In this document: piece after piece, positions 33,757-43,265 of the stretch | Numbering within the stretch: position 1 is the first letter of the stretch | Layout: every line of letters begins with the position of its first letter | Assembly (NCBI GenBank): GCA_963575645.1 | Contig: OY754464.1 | Span: 63,772,948-63,836,947, forward strand | DNA: 64,000 bases | DNA from: Xanthostigma xanthostigma | Lineage: Eukaryota > Arthropoda > Insecta > Raphidioptera > Raphidiidae | Direction: 5' to 3' | Notes under the pieces: generated by a model | Databases searched by the model: none | The model's input: the letters and a program-made list of their open reading frames with translations, nothing else | What the model was told of the DNA's origin: nothing | Program-made: the position numbers and the translations under genes

Positions 33757-34215
33757 GTTAAAAATGATATCGACTATGTTAGGATGCCAATCGACGCATA
33801 TTAACGTAAATATTACCTGAAACAAAAGTTTTTCAAAATCTGTCCCACTATTCTTTTTTTTTTTAATAAAAAGTAGGGACTTAAAAAAATACATTTTACA
33901 AATTATCTAACGAATAAAAAATGATATCGACTATATTAGGATGCCAATCGACGCATATTTATTATCTGAAACAAAAGTTTTTCAAAATCGGTCCCACTAT
34001 TCTTTTTTTTAATAAAAAGTATGGACTTAAAAAAGTACATTTTACAAATTATCTAGCGAATAAAAAATGACATCGAGTTTGTTAGGATGTCAATCGAGTA
34101 ATGTTAGCGTCATTTTGATCCGATTTTTTTTATCAAAATCGGTCCAACTGTTTTTTTTTTGTTTAAGCAAAAAACTGCAAAAAAACATAATTTAAAATAT
34201 TTTGAAAAATACTTC
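33757..34215. repeat. Tandem array, about 155-bp unit, 2.7 copies
   Basis: Units start with AAAAATGATATCGACTATGT-like sequence at about 33757, 33917 and 34066. They share GGATG(C/T)CAATCGA, AAAATC(G/T)GTCC and CATTTTACAAATTATCTA. The third unit diverges after about 80 bp. Confidence 0.85.
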
Positions 34216-34524
34216 TCGGATCTAATTTCTAAATTACGTATTTAATATTGATCATACTGGGAAGTTGGTCGTGTGAACCTGAAGGGTTGCATTTGTGTAG
34301 TCCCAATAAACGACTCACCCCACAGCTTGTTATCAATAAAATTAACAACTTGTTGATGTTATATTGATTCATTGACTAATGCTTAAGAAATTGACGACCA
34401 CCTGATAGACAAACAAAAATGTGAGTCTTAACAACTCCTTGTCATTAATAAAAATTTTTCATTAGATTGCATAAATGACAAATGCATTAGGTAAAGGGGT
34501 TAACCTCAAATCTTATAGTACTAA

Positions 34525-34707
34525 CTGCAGACGGTCGAACTTGGTTCGAAGCGGACAGCGGATCTGGTCCGCTCCGTACCAAATCTGTTCGTCTGTACAG
34601 TAGTCTGCGTGTCCGCCCGGTTCGATGGGAACAGATTCGGTCGTCTGTTGCAAGATCCGCCGTACTATGTCCGTTGTCGGACCGGACCAAGTTCGACCGT
34701 GTGTAAC
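34525..34707. mobile_element. Small GC-rich MITE (ACGGTCGAACTTGGT ends)
   Basis: ACGGTCGAACTTGGTTCGAA and the complement of the right end, ACGGTCGAACTTGGTCCGG, are paired. The 183-bp element is conspicuously GC-rich compared with its surroundings. A duplication could not be fixed. Confidence 0.75.
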
Positions 34708-36020
34708 ACTATTACAGGCAACAGATATCATTCTTCATAAATGATTTTATTCCGTATAATTGCTTTATATAACAGTTTTTCAATTTTTACGCCATTTTTA
34801 TTAATTTGAAATACGTTAGTATATTAAATGCAATTATAAACATCAGTAGGTATTGCTTTATTGATTGCACCTGTGCCGCAAAGTTCTTTCTTTAAATTTC
34901 ACTAATCCGTGAATCACAATACACAAAATATATATTTGTTTTAAAAAAATCAGCCAGTCTCAGTTGAGAACTTAAGAATTGGGGGTTTGAACTTTGCCGA
35001 AGACTGACAAAGCTAATGTACGAACAATGGATCTAAACATATATTTAATATATATAAATAAAAATGTAAATGTTCGTTTGTTCAAAATCTTAAATCTCCG
35101 AAAGTTCTTCACTGATTACTTTGAAATTTTGACACGACATTGCGTTCGAATACGCGCGTGTTATTATATACTAATTATATACCTAGATGTCACACCTGTG
35201 ACGGGTGAAAGCATGTTTTTTTAGAAAAACAGTTCCGTCTGTTGGACGTTAAAACAACACACGCTATACTAAATGTTTTCCGCCAACAAGAGCGCTATCT
35301 GTTGAACGTAACAGCAACACACGCAAACCGAACTGAACCACAGCAACGCGTGGCCGGGTACAGCCAGTAAAATTTAAAAAAGCAAATCTGCCAACTTTTA
35401 GAATCGCTATACGTGTAACAGTTGTTGACGAACACTGCTGATGTTTCGTTTGCTGGTTCCGCGCAGAATGTTTCGGATGTATATAGGTATGTGATGCATG
35501 CGTGCAATTGTCAGTAAGTTGTTCTAATCCATTAATTTATTATCATTTGCCACCTACCCTGCAGCATTACAGTGCTACGCGTGAATTGCTCAATTCGTAT
35601 TTCACCAATGCGTATGATGAGATATTCAAACGTATTTATTATGCGTGGTACTTGTTCATTATAATATGTATATATTTCTCTCTCTTTCTATATGTACCTA
35701 CGCAGTACGTACCATTGCGTCGAGTCGAGAATTTGAATTTTGTTACAGGAGAGGATATAATCTGTTGTTAATTTGAAATAGTATATGTAACTGGTTTTCT
35801 ATAGTCTTTTTAATTCTTTCTAAACGTGAAAGCGTAAACGAAAAATTTATTTTTTAAATATAGACGCTAGTGACCTCGATTGTTGTGCATCTTTATTAAT
35901 TAGTTTCTAAAAATGTTACCTTACAGCTTTTTTAAATTTGATCTAAAAGATAATGCGGGCACCCAGACTCCATTATGTAAAATACAGATATTAGAAAAAA
36001 ACAAACAAAATCAAAGCAGC
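34708..36020. other. No gene seen; one probable interspersed repeat
   Basis: 35040-35220 has the layout of a retroposon-type repeat (GTTCGTTTGTTCAAAATCTT, then CCTGTGACGGGTGAAAGCAT and an AT-rich border). ORFs of 70-90 codons at 35285-35770 show no recognisable domain. Confidence 0.45.
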
Positions 36021-36330
36021 TTATTACAGAGCGTATATTAACATACGGGGCAGAGGTATGGCAGCTGTCCATATATATGAAACGTTCTCTACTGGTCGTA
36101 GAAATGGACTTCTGGAGGAGGAGTTGCGGAAAATCCAGACTGAACCATATAAGAAATGATTCAGGCATGAAATAGAAGTCAGATCGTCGATTTTGTACGA
36201 AGTAAACAACTTATTTTGTACCGACATGTAAGGAAAAAGGCGGGAGAAAGATAGCCTAAGAAGATAACAGCCTGGACTCCTGAAAAAGGGGAAGGCCACA
36301 CAGAAGATGACATCAAGAAACGATGCAGGA
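36021..36330 (+). pseudogene. LINE reverse-transcriptase C-terminal relic
   Basis: The + frame from about 36029 reads ERILTYGAEVWQL and then MDFWRRSCGKSRLNHIRND before a stop. After a frame change, YRHVRKK and KKITAWTPEKGK follow. The series 'tYGaEvW', 'EMDFWRRS..SR.DHIRN', 'RHV.R' and 'WTPEG+' is the familiar region after the RT domain of a large class of arthropod LINEs. Stops and a frame shift show it is dead. The rest of the element is absent. Confidence 0.75.
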
Positions 36331-36720
36331 GAGGATATTGAAAGATAGGGAACGAAATTTATGGATATTGTAAAAAAACGCGACTATATGTATCTAAAAA
36401 TAGGAATTTAAAATTGACACTTAATAATATATACCTATATCAGTTCATATTAAGAACAGTACAATGCAATTTCTGTCGATTTTCTTGCGGATTTTTCTGA
36501 GATTTTCGAGTATATAAGCGTCACTTGAAAACAAGTGATTCTATTTAATGAAACTTGGTACATTACCAATTTGTACCCAAACTGCTTATAATCGGAACTC
36601 TCGTACGTTCGGGTTAAGATAGAATTTCTGTTGAGACCAGGATCCATTTAATTATAAGTTTAAAATGGCTTAAATTCTATTATTTTTATATCATATTATA
36701 TTTTTCTTTCGTTAAAAATG

Positions 36721-36926
36721 TCACTGCTGGCAAATTCTCTGTTCGAAGAATTGAGCATACGTGCGTATTTCTCTCTGTACTTTATCTAAAGTGACTTTGG
36801 CTGCTTTGTAGTCTATATACTGTTTCGAAAATCGGTTTCTGTAGGTTGTAGTTACCAATAAATCGGCCAACCATCCAGTAACTGATTTGTTATGTATAAC
36901 TTGAAATTCTTTTCTGGGATGATTAT
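36721..36926 (-). CDS. Candidate 3'-terminal coding exon of an unrecognised host gene
   Basis: On the - strand a T-rich tract followed by CCGAAG (AG at 36928-36927) opens a 206-nt stretch. It has 2 nt completing a split codon, 67 codons and TGA (36723-36721). The peptide is charged and balanced: it begins NHPRKEFQVIHNKSVTGWLA, has KQYIDYKAAK in the middle and ends IRTYAQFFEQRICQQ. It has helical coiled-coil-like spacing and none of the Ile/Phe/Leu/Asn skew of chance ORFs here. The frame meets a stop 13 codons upstream with no Met, so it needs splicing. Codon use is unlike the surrounding repeats. I do not recognise the family. Upstream exons would lie at higher coordinates and were not found. 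A fragment of an unknown transposon protein is the alternative. Confidence 0.5.
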
Positions 36927-36974
36927 CTTCGGAAATTATATAATAAAAAAAATTAACTGTTTTTTTTTATATAA

Positions 36975-37380
36975 CACTAGCGAACCGATTCGGCTACGTC
37001 CGAATTTGTAAATTGCCAATTAATCAACTCATACAATTATTCAATTAAATTAACCAAAAACACCCACACAAATTAGTTCGCTGAAGCACAACTGTTGAAT
37101 AAGGAGCCAATCACGTGATTGAGCCGTACGGCATGGTACATCACTGATCTGGGAATTCACAGTTCAGCCCTTCTCGGTAATGTTCGGGTCTTGGCGTGCG
37201 ATTAACCGGCCTCCGACTCGAAGCCACCGGCACACCTTAAGGTCCTAGCATGTTAAATGACCTAGAGCCTCCCCGAATAAACGGACTATCTAATGCAAAA
37301 AGAATGTATCAAATCGGATTAGTATTTCCTGAGATTAGTGCGTTTAAGTAAACAAATTCTCCAGCTTTATTATAGTAGTA
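36975..37380. repeat. Retroposon-like interspersed repeat
   Basis: It starts ACTAGCGAACCGATTCGGC and ends with TTTCCTGAGATTAGTGCG, AAACAAATTCTCCAGCTTTA and TAGTAGTATAG. This is the same style as the repeats at 4.45 kb (inverse) and 46.3 kb. The interior 37130-37270 is GC-richer. Confidence 0.45.
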
Positions 37381-37407
37381 TAGATTGAGAATTTATAAAC
37401 TTTATTA

Positions 37408-37592
37408 AAAGAACCCCGCACAAACCTTATGGGATTTGGTTTTTAGCTGCATATATGCAGCTAAAAATCTATTGGTTTTTAGGCTAAGCGCCCATGGACA
37501 CTTTTCTTAGTGACTTTTAAACTATAAGATAAAACAATTTTCGATCAATTTAACTGAGAACCAAATCCCATAAGGTTTGTACGGGGTTCTTT
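37408..37592. mobile_element. MITE with AAAGAACCCCG ends
   Basis: AAAGAACCCCGCACAAACCT on the left and its complement on the right pair for about 34 bp with one mismatch, continuing through TATGGGATTTGGTT. There is a central hairpin, AGCTGCATATATGCAGCT. 185 bp. Confidence 0.85.
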
Positions 37593-37768
37593 CAGTATTA
37601 AAAAATTTGAAAAGAAGTTTGACCCTGCAGGCCATCCCTGTAACTTCCCGTTATTTTCGAGTTCAAAACGCTCAAAAATATATAAAATATATAAAAAAAT
37701 ATATAAAATATAGCAAGAAGTTTATTTTCTAGCTCTTCGAGCTCAAAAAAAACATTTTGTTACGAAAT

Positions 37769-38290
37769 TTTCGTTCACGGTATCTCATGAACAAATGAAC
37801 CGATTTTGATGCGATTTGCGGCAGTCGACGCAATTTTTTAACCTAAAAAAGTAATTTATTACAGAAAAATCGATCTCGTAGGAAATTTACGAGTAATTAA
37901 TTTTTTACAAATTTTTCGTTCACGATATCTCGTGAACAAATGAGCTGATTTTGATGCGGTTTGCGGCAATCGACGCAGTTTTTTTAACCTAAGAAAGTAA
38001 ATTATTACAAAAAAATCGATTTGATAAGAATTTTACGAGTAATTTTAAAAAATTACTTTTTTTCTAATTTTCGTTCACGTTATCTCATGAACAAATGAAC
38101 CAATTTTGATCTGGTTTGCGGCGATCGACGCAGTTTTTTTAGTCTAAGAAAGTAATGTATTACAAAAAAGTCGATCTGATAACAATTTTAAGAGTCATTT
38201 TTTACGATTTTTTCGTTCACGGTATCTCGTGAACAAATGAACCGATTTTGATGCGGTTTGCGGAAATCGACGCAGTTTTTTAAGGAGAAG
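37769..38290. repeat. Tandem array, about 147-bp unit, 3.5 copies
   Basis: The units begin TTCGTTCACG(G/A/T)TATCTC at about 37769, 37916, 38071 and 38212. They share GTGAACAAATGA, TTTTGATGCG(G/A)TTTGCGG, CGACGCA(G/A)TTTTTT and ATCGAT(C/T)T. The fourth stops after about 75 bp. The array lies inside a segment framed by AACTTCCCG (37640) and CGGGAAGTT (38685), which are probably the ends of a non-autonomous element of about 1.05 kb. Confidence 0.88.
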
Positions 38291-38699
38291 AGCTGATTAG
38301 ATTTTGAAATTAATCGGTTTAGTAGTTTAGAAAATATTTTACAAAAACAAATTTTTAAAAATTTTTGAAACTTGTTTTTTTAAGTTTTCTCAAAATTTTT
38401 TGAGCCGAATCATTTTAAATTTTCAGGAAGTCTAAGTTCACCAAGATCACGCGAGATGCCGCAAACCGCGTTTCAGTCGGACACTCCGTTCAAAAGATAT
38501 AAAAGGTTTACATACATACATACACACAAACACATACATACAGCCCTACGGACATCATCGCCAAAATAGTTTCAATAGCTTCCTAGGACCTCAAAACGTC
38601 GAGATCTGGCGAAAACTCGATTTTCGAAAATCCGGTTAAACCAATAACTTCCCGATTTTTGAAAAAAATTTTTTTTTTTATAGCGGGAAGTTAAAAAAG

Positions 38700-39160
38700 T
38701 GTTATACTGCAGCATTAATTTTAAATAGTATATTCCAAGCATTTTCGTTAAATTAAACACCCTGAATGCTAAATTTAACATATAAGTGTTTATTGTGACT
38801 ATATTAACGTGTACTAAACGCAAATTAATGGTAACGTGTACTTCGCATGCACGCAATAACTATTAGGTAACTAGCCTAGAGAAACTGGACGTTAAGTCTG
38901 TATTATGTGCGCACGTAATTCAAGTGGTTTCATATAGAACTTCAACTGTCAAATGCTGTTTGTCTTCAAGGAATAATGTTGTTGATGCCTTAAGGCAGTA
39001 AAGTGCTATAGAGCTTATAATTATGTGTATATCTTAGAAAAGCTGAAATTTGTGTTCAGTTTTTGAGTGGCTTTACACAATCTGAAGTTTAGATATAAGT
39101 GAAAAGCGGAAATAGCAAATCTTTGAAACGTCGCAATTTAAATACCAACACACTCTATTA
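38700..39160. other. No gene seen
   Basis: No supported gene or bounded repeat. Confidence 0.5.
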
Positions 39161-39164
39161 ATAC

Positions 39165-39215
39165 AGTAGAACCTCTTAAATCGAACCTCGATAAGTCGAA
39201 AACCTCCAAAAATCT
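39165..39215 (+). mobile_element. Fragment of a pogo/Tigger-type MITE
   Basis: TA, CAGTAGAACCTCTTAAATCG, AACCTCGATAAGTCGAAAACC. The CAGT start after TA and the repeating 'AACCTC..TAA.TCGA' words are typical of pogo-type termini. No right end was found. Confidence 0.55.
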
Positions 39216-39369
39216 CAAAAATGTTTTGTTCACTTCCCTTCCAAGGGCGTAGATATCCGTATGTAATATAGGTTTTCTTGTTCAGAGAATGAATTCAACT
39301 TTATCGTACTTCTTAATGCATACGCAATCGCAAATTAATTGAAGCTTTAGTTTTTTGTGATCCAGATGT

Positions 39370-40020
39370 ATATAATAATAATAATAAATGCTTTTATTGC
39401 ACCAATGTTACAATCGATACAATGGGCGAAGTTCAGCGAAAACGCTGTTTTTCAACTTAACCCGCTAAAAATACATAATGTAGGTTACTACATAATTATT
39501 ATAAAAGTTACACAATTATTACAAATACATTAATAAACGCGAAAACGATCACAGCTGTATTGAATACTGAAAACAAATTTTTATTTAGATGAATTATTAC
39601 CTTGGGGGTTTGAGATATTATGCAGAATTTCTGAAAAACATTTTGATTGAATAATGTCATTGAGAAGTTTTGGTCCGAAATAAGAAAATGACTTTTGAAA
39701 TTGCGATGAGTTGGGTTGAGGGATGTCAAATAATAAATAACGGGTGTTATAGGGATTTTGAATAGTTTGCAGCTTATTTAAGAGATATTGGGGCTCCTTA
39801 GATTTTAATATTTTCAGAAGAAAGTTACAAACGTGGAGCAAACCTCTGTGATACATATCAAGTAAATTATGCTGCACAATGAATGTTATGATTTTGATAT
39901 GGAATATTGTATATGAATCTAATGCAAGCATTTTGCAACCTTTGTAACTTACTTCCGGCATTAAAATCTAACGAGCTCCAATATACAACATCTCCATAAT
40001 CAACTATTGGCAGTGTTGTA
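39370..40020 (-). pseudogene. 3' end of a CR1/Jockey-like LINE, frame-shifted
   Basis: On the - strand, from about 40015, one frame reads LPIVDYGDVVYWSSLD and KLQRLQNACIRFIYNIP, then a stop. A second frame (39961-39581) continues with HRGLLHVCNFLLKI, PYNTRYL and FQKSFSYFGPKLLNDI. This is the normal post-RT region 'PI..YG..VW', 'LQ..QN.aiR.I', 'H.YNTR', 'F..S....G..LwN.lP' of CR1/Jockey-group LINEs, split by a frameshift. The element ends in a short (TTA)n/(ATA)n tail at 39371-39388, as CR1-like elements often do. EN and RT catalytic parts are absent (5' truncated). Confidence 0.8.
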
Positions 40021-40545
40021 AAATATACCTAATTGGTTTTGTGATAACCCTGCTCGGTATTAAATTTTCTGTTTAATTAATTAATGTAAATATTGTTATT
40101 TCAATCCCGATGTGTTTTAGAGATTCCGTAGTTTCTTCCGAATAAATAAAGTTCCATATTATATTTATGATTGCTTTTGACGTAACTGCTCTGCTTTTTT
40201 GCTATCCTTATATTACCTATAGCTATATTATGTAGAAGCATCCCTTGACATCATTCGGTCATAAATTTATGTTATACGTATCGCACACCTGTGGTATGTG
40301 AAACGTATTTACATATTTTATGTCTTTAGATATGTTAAACTGTTATTATATGATCCATATTTATATCTGGGCTGTTATGGCGTCGTGCGGTATATTGCGA
40401 TGAAATTGAAAATATTAAAGACCCCCTATATAGTTGTAACTGAATGTCAAAACCTCCAATGTCGAATTGTTGGTAACATTTTTCAAATCGTTTTGTATAA
40501 CACTGTAAACATTAAAAACTTTTGCATTTCTACATAAATTTTAAG
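40021..40545. other. No gene seen
   Basis: AT-rich. It contains the 13-bp left duplication (40533-40545) of the next insertion. Confidence 0.5.
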
Positions 40546-40639
40546 TTGTTAGTAGAAGTTTTGTTCCAAAATATGTATTGAAGGAGATTTATTTGGTTGA
40601 GGAACAATTGAAAATAAGCTTTACCAGTGTATCGCTTGT

Positions 40640-40678
40640 GGCCAACGTTTCGAAAAATATATTTTCATCATCAGGGCC
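40640..40678 (-). ncRNA. Hammerhead-like motif, left arm of palindromic PLE derivative
   Basis: Identical over the 39 nt to the motif at 1407-1445: GGCC, CTGATGA, stem II, GAAA, CGTT, GGCC on the - strand. Confidence 0.58.
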
Positions 40679-40735
40679 TATAATGTAAGTTAGAAATTAT
40701 AATAATATATGTAACGAATATTATACATGTTCATA

Positions 40736-40774
40736 GGCCCTGATGATGAAAATATATTTTTCGAAACGTTGGCC
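40736..40774 (+). ncRNA. Hammerhead-like motif, right arm of palindromic PLE derivative
   Basis: Identical over the 39 nt to 3065-3103, on the + strand. Full conservation in a coding-less copy suggests the motif is part of what is mobilised. Confidence 0.58.
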
Positions 40775-41069
40775 ACAAGCGATACACTGGTAAAGCTTAT
40801 TTTCAATTGTTCCTCAACCAAATAAATCTCCTTCCATAAATTTTAAGCTTCAAGTGATTTTTAAAACCTAACGGTGGATTTCTGGGTTATGTAGTCAAGA
40901 TTACAGAGGTTGCCTCATTCCATTGGATAGTAGTGGGGGGGATGTCGTCATCCGGCGGACCTGTAAATTGATTGCGTGGCAACTACTGTTGTCTATATGT
41001 TCGTATTTAACAAAAATTAAATCAAAAGACGGAATATTGATATTATTTGCAATGAATTGAATTTTTAAG

Positions 41070-41271
41070 TGTTAGTAGAAGTTTTTTTCTAAAAATATGT
41101 ATTGAAGGAGATTTATTTGGTTGAATAACAATTGAAAAATAAGCTTTACCAGAGTATCGCTTCTGGCCAACGTTTCGAAAAATATATTTTCGTCATATAT
41201 ATTTTTCGAAACGTTGGCAACAAGCGATACTCTGGTAAAACTTATTTTTCAATTGTTCAAATCTCCTTCAA
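41070..41271. mobile_element. Shorter palindromic PLE derivative with 12-bp duplication
   Basis: TGAATTTTTAAG flanks both sides (41058-41069 and 41272-41283). The arms match the PLE ends but fuse at the centre (about 41185-41205) with loss of the CTGATG core on both strands, so neither arm has a complete hammerhead. The right arm also lacks a block of about 10 bp near its end. Confidence 0.82.
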
Positions 41272-41283
41272 TGAATTTTTAAG

Positions 41284-41936
41284 ATATAAGAAATATAATT
41301 ACTCCTAGTTAAATACAAATGCCTTAGATCTAAAATGTGCATTATGTTTAATAATATATAAGGTGAAGAGCAGTAATAGATATTTTGCACAAATCAGATA
41401 CTGCTGTTTTGCCTCATCAATCTACCTAGGAAGGAAGTGTGCAATTCATCTGGGGGTCGGTTTAAAAGCTGCAGCACTTACTGCTGTCGTTGTCTTCAGT
41501 ATGAACTCATTTTGTCAACAAATGTCACTTATTGCCCTTTGCCTTTTTAGGGCAGTATTATGTTGATCACATTTTTATTTTGTTTAAATAACCAAATAAA
41601 TACCATTGTCATTAAAATTAGGAGAAGTTTTTGACGATCATTTTTCATTAAAACATTTTTGTGAGCAATTTCTACTATTAAATGTGAACGAAATGAATTA
41701 TTGATCACCAATTTGTCTGTGACATTTTATCTTTGTATTTTATAAGTTAATAATGATGGATGGACTTCATTTTCAATATAATAAATGAAATAATATATTG
41801 AACCGTTATCCTATAAAGACTTTGTTTTAAAACTGAAAAATTACATCGTTAAAATATATTTTGTCTTTTGTTTTATTATTTACATACGGCTAAAAATAAT
41901 ATAGTTTTCTAATACCGCGAATCACTCTAGAGTTTA
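41284..41936. other. No gene seen
   Basis: AT-rich sequence, one 67-codon ORF without recognisable domain. Confidence 0.5.
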
Positions 41937-42200
41937 TACAGGGTGAGGCACATAAAGTGTTACAGAGCAATAGCACTCAAACTATTGATCATATCCAAAA
42001 ATGTTTCAGACAAAAGTTTTAGTGTTCGAGAAGGCCGTCATACTGGACCACCCTATTTTCTTATCGGTGGAGGCGCTGAAGCTACGTCAAGGTCAACCTC
42101 ACTTTTTTAAACGAAACCATGTATTTTTTGTTTTCGATGACATTATTAGTGATTTTAAGACGAATTCAGCAACCTACAACACAAGGTTTTTGAAAAAAAA
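41937..42200 (+). mobile_element. MITE fragment with CAGGGTGAGGCACATAAAG start
   Basis: TATA then CAGGGTGAGGCACATAAAGT resembles the TA-CAGGGTG start of the element at 3205. The 67-codon ORF from 42001 is a by-product of the repeat. No inverted right end was found. Confidence 0.45.
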
Positions 42201-42699
42201 ATAAAATTTTTGCTGCCGCACCCGATACGACTTCTAGTTAACTTGTTTTGTGCAAATGGCAATTAGAATATTAAACGACGTGTTAAGCTACGGAAGTGAA
42301 TTTTCAGCGAAAGTACAATGCATGCGTTTTAACTTTTGCTGGATCATTATTTTCTATAGTAATTGTATTAAAAATATTGTCTATTTTCGCAGCGTGCTAC
42401 GACCCTGCACAATGCACGGAATAATCAATAAAAAAAATAGGAAGCAGGAAGTAAATAGTTAGAAATAAGTGCAAATCAACTTTTTCTACCCGGAAGAAGG
42501 ACTATTAAAGATGCAGAATTATGTGAACCTAAAGTAGCTATTTTATTCAAAAATATTAACCTATCGTGTGTCACGTGACAGTTAACCAAAGCAGAAATAG
42601 TTTGGTTCTTATATTGAATAAGATGTAACATTCAAGAGCAACAAATAGCCAATATGAATTCTTCATTTAATCTTATGTGAAACAATGTCAACATTACCA

Positions 42700-43265
42700 T
42701 TCCCACATCACAAGTGCCAAAATTGTATACTATAATTTTTCGTTTTGAGGTCCCCCGATTTCAAAAAACATATTTTTGGAAAATGTCTGTGCGTTTGTTT
42801 GTCTGTGACCTCGATACAGGTCAAACGGATGAATGTATTGAAACCAAATTTTGGGAGAATATTTGATGTACTAATATGAAGAGCTCTATTATTTTTTGGG
42901 AAAAACTTCGCATGCGCTGAAGAGATATATGTTATAAGTTATAATGTTATTTTTTATGTAGCAATGGTATACTTTGCATAATGATTTATTATTCGCTTTA
43001 TTTTTCCAAGAAAATTTGTAATAAAATTTTCCTTTAAACTCTATAGTCTCGGAAAAATTTTGTTTTGTTGATCTGTCAAAAAGAAATAAGTTAGGTAGCT
43101 GGCAACCATGCTTAATTTTTACATGACATGATAACATAATTTAAGTGATAACAATAATATTTAATACTAGTCGTTACCCGCGTCATCGCACGATGTCAAA
43201 TGTCAATATTTTGAAATTGAAATGGTCCCGTCGCTTAATTGGCTGGAATTTTTTCGTCTGCTACA
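42700..43265 (+). repeat. Dispersed repeat, TTTTTCGTTTTGAGGTCCCC family, copy 1
   Basis: Direct match to 50755-51390 in order: ACAATTTTTCGTTTTGAGG-type start, CATATTTTTGGAAAA, GTCAAACGGATGAA, GAAGAGATATATG, TTACCCGCGTCA, AATGGTCC(C/T)GTCGC and GCTGGAATTTTT. It is inverted relative to 49784-50090. Confidence 0.8.

Larger units (their letters stand above)
40546..40834. mobile_element. Coding-less palindromic PLE derivative with 13-bp duplication
   Basis: The arms are the same inverted repeats that bound the PLE at 1314-3162, but only about 57 bp separates the hammerhead-like cores. CATAAATTTTAAG is duplicated at 40533-40545 and 40835-40847. It therefore inserted as an independent unit and is not a deletion relic of the first copy's locus. 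Both hammerhead cores are retained, at 40640-40678 (-) and 40736-40774 (+). Confidence 0.88.

Noticed and set aside
37769..38290. CRISPR array
   Set aside because: Units are about 147 bp direct tandem copies without unique spacers, in a eukaryotic TE context.
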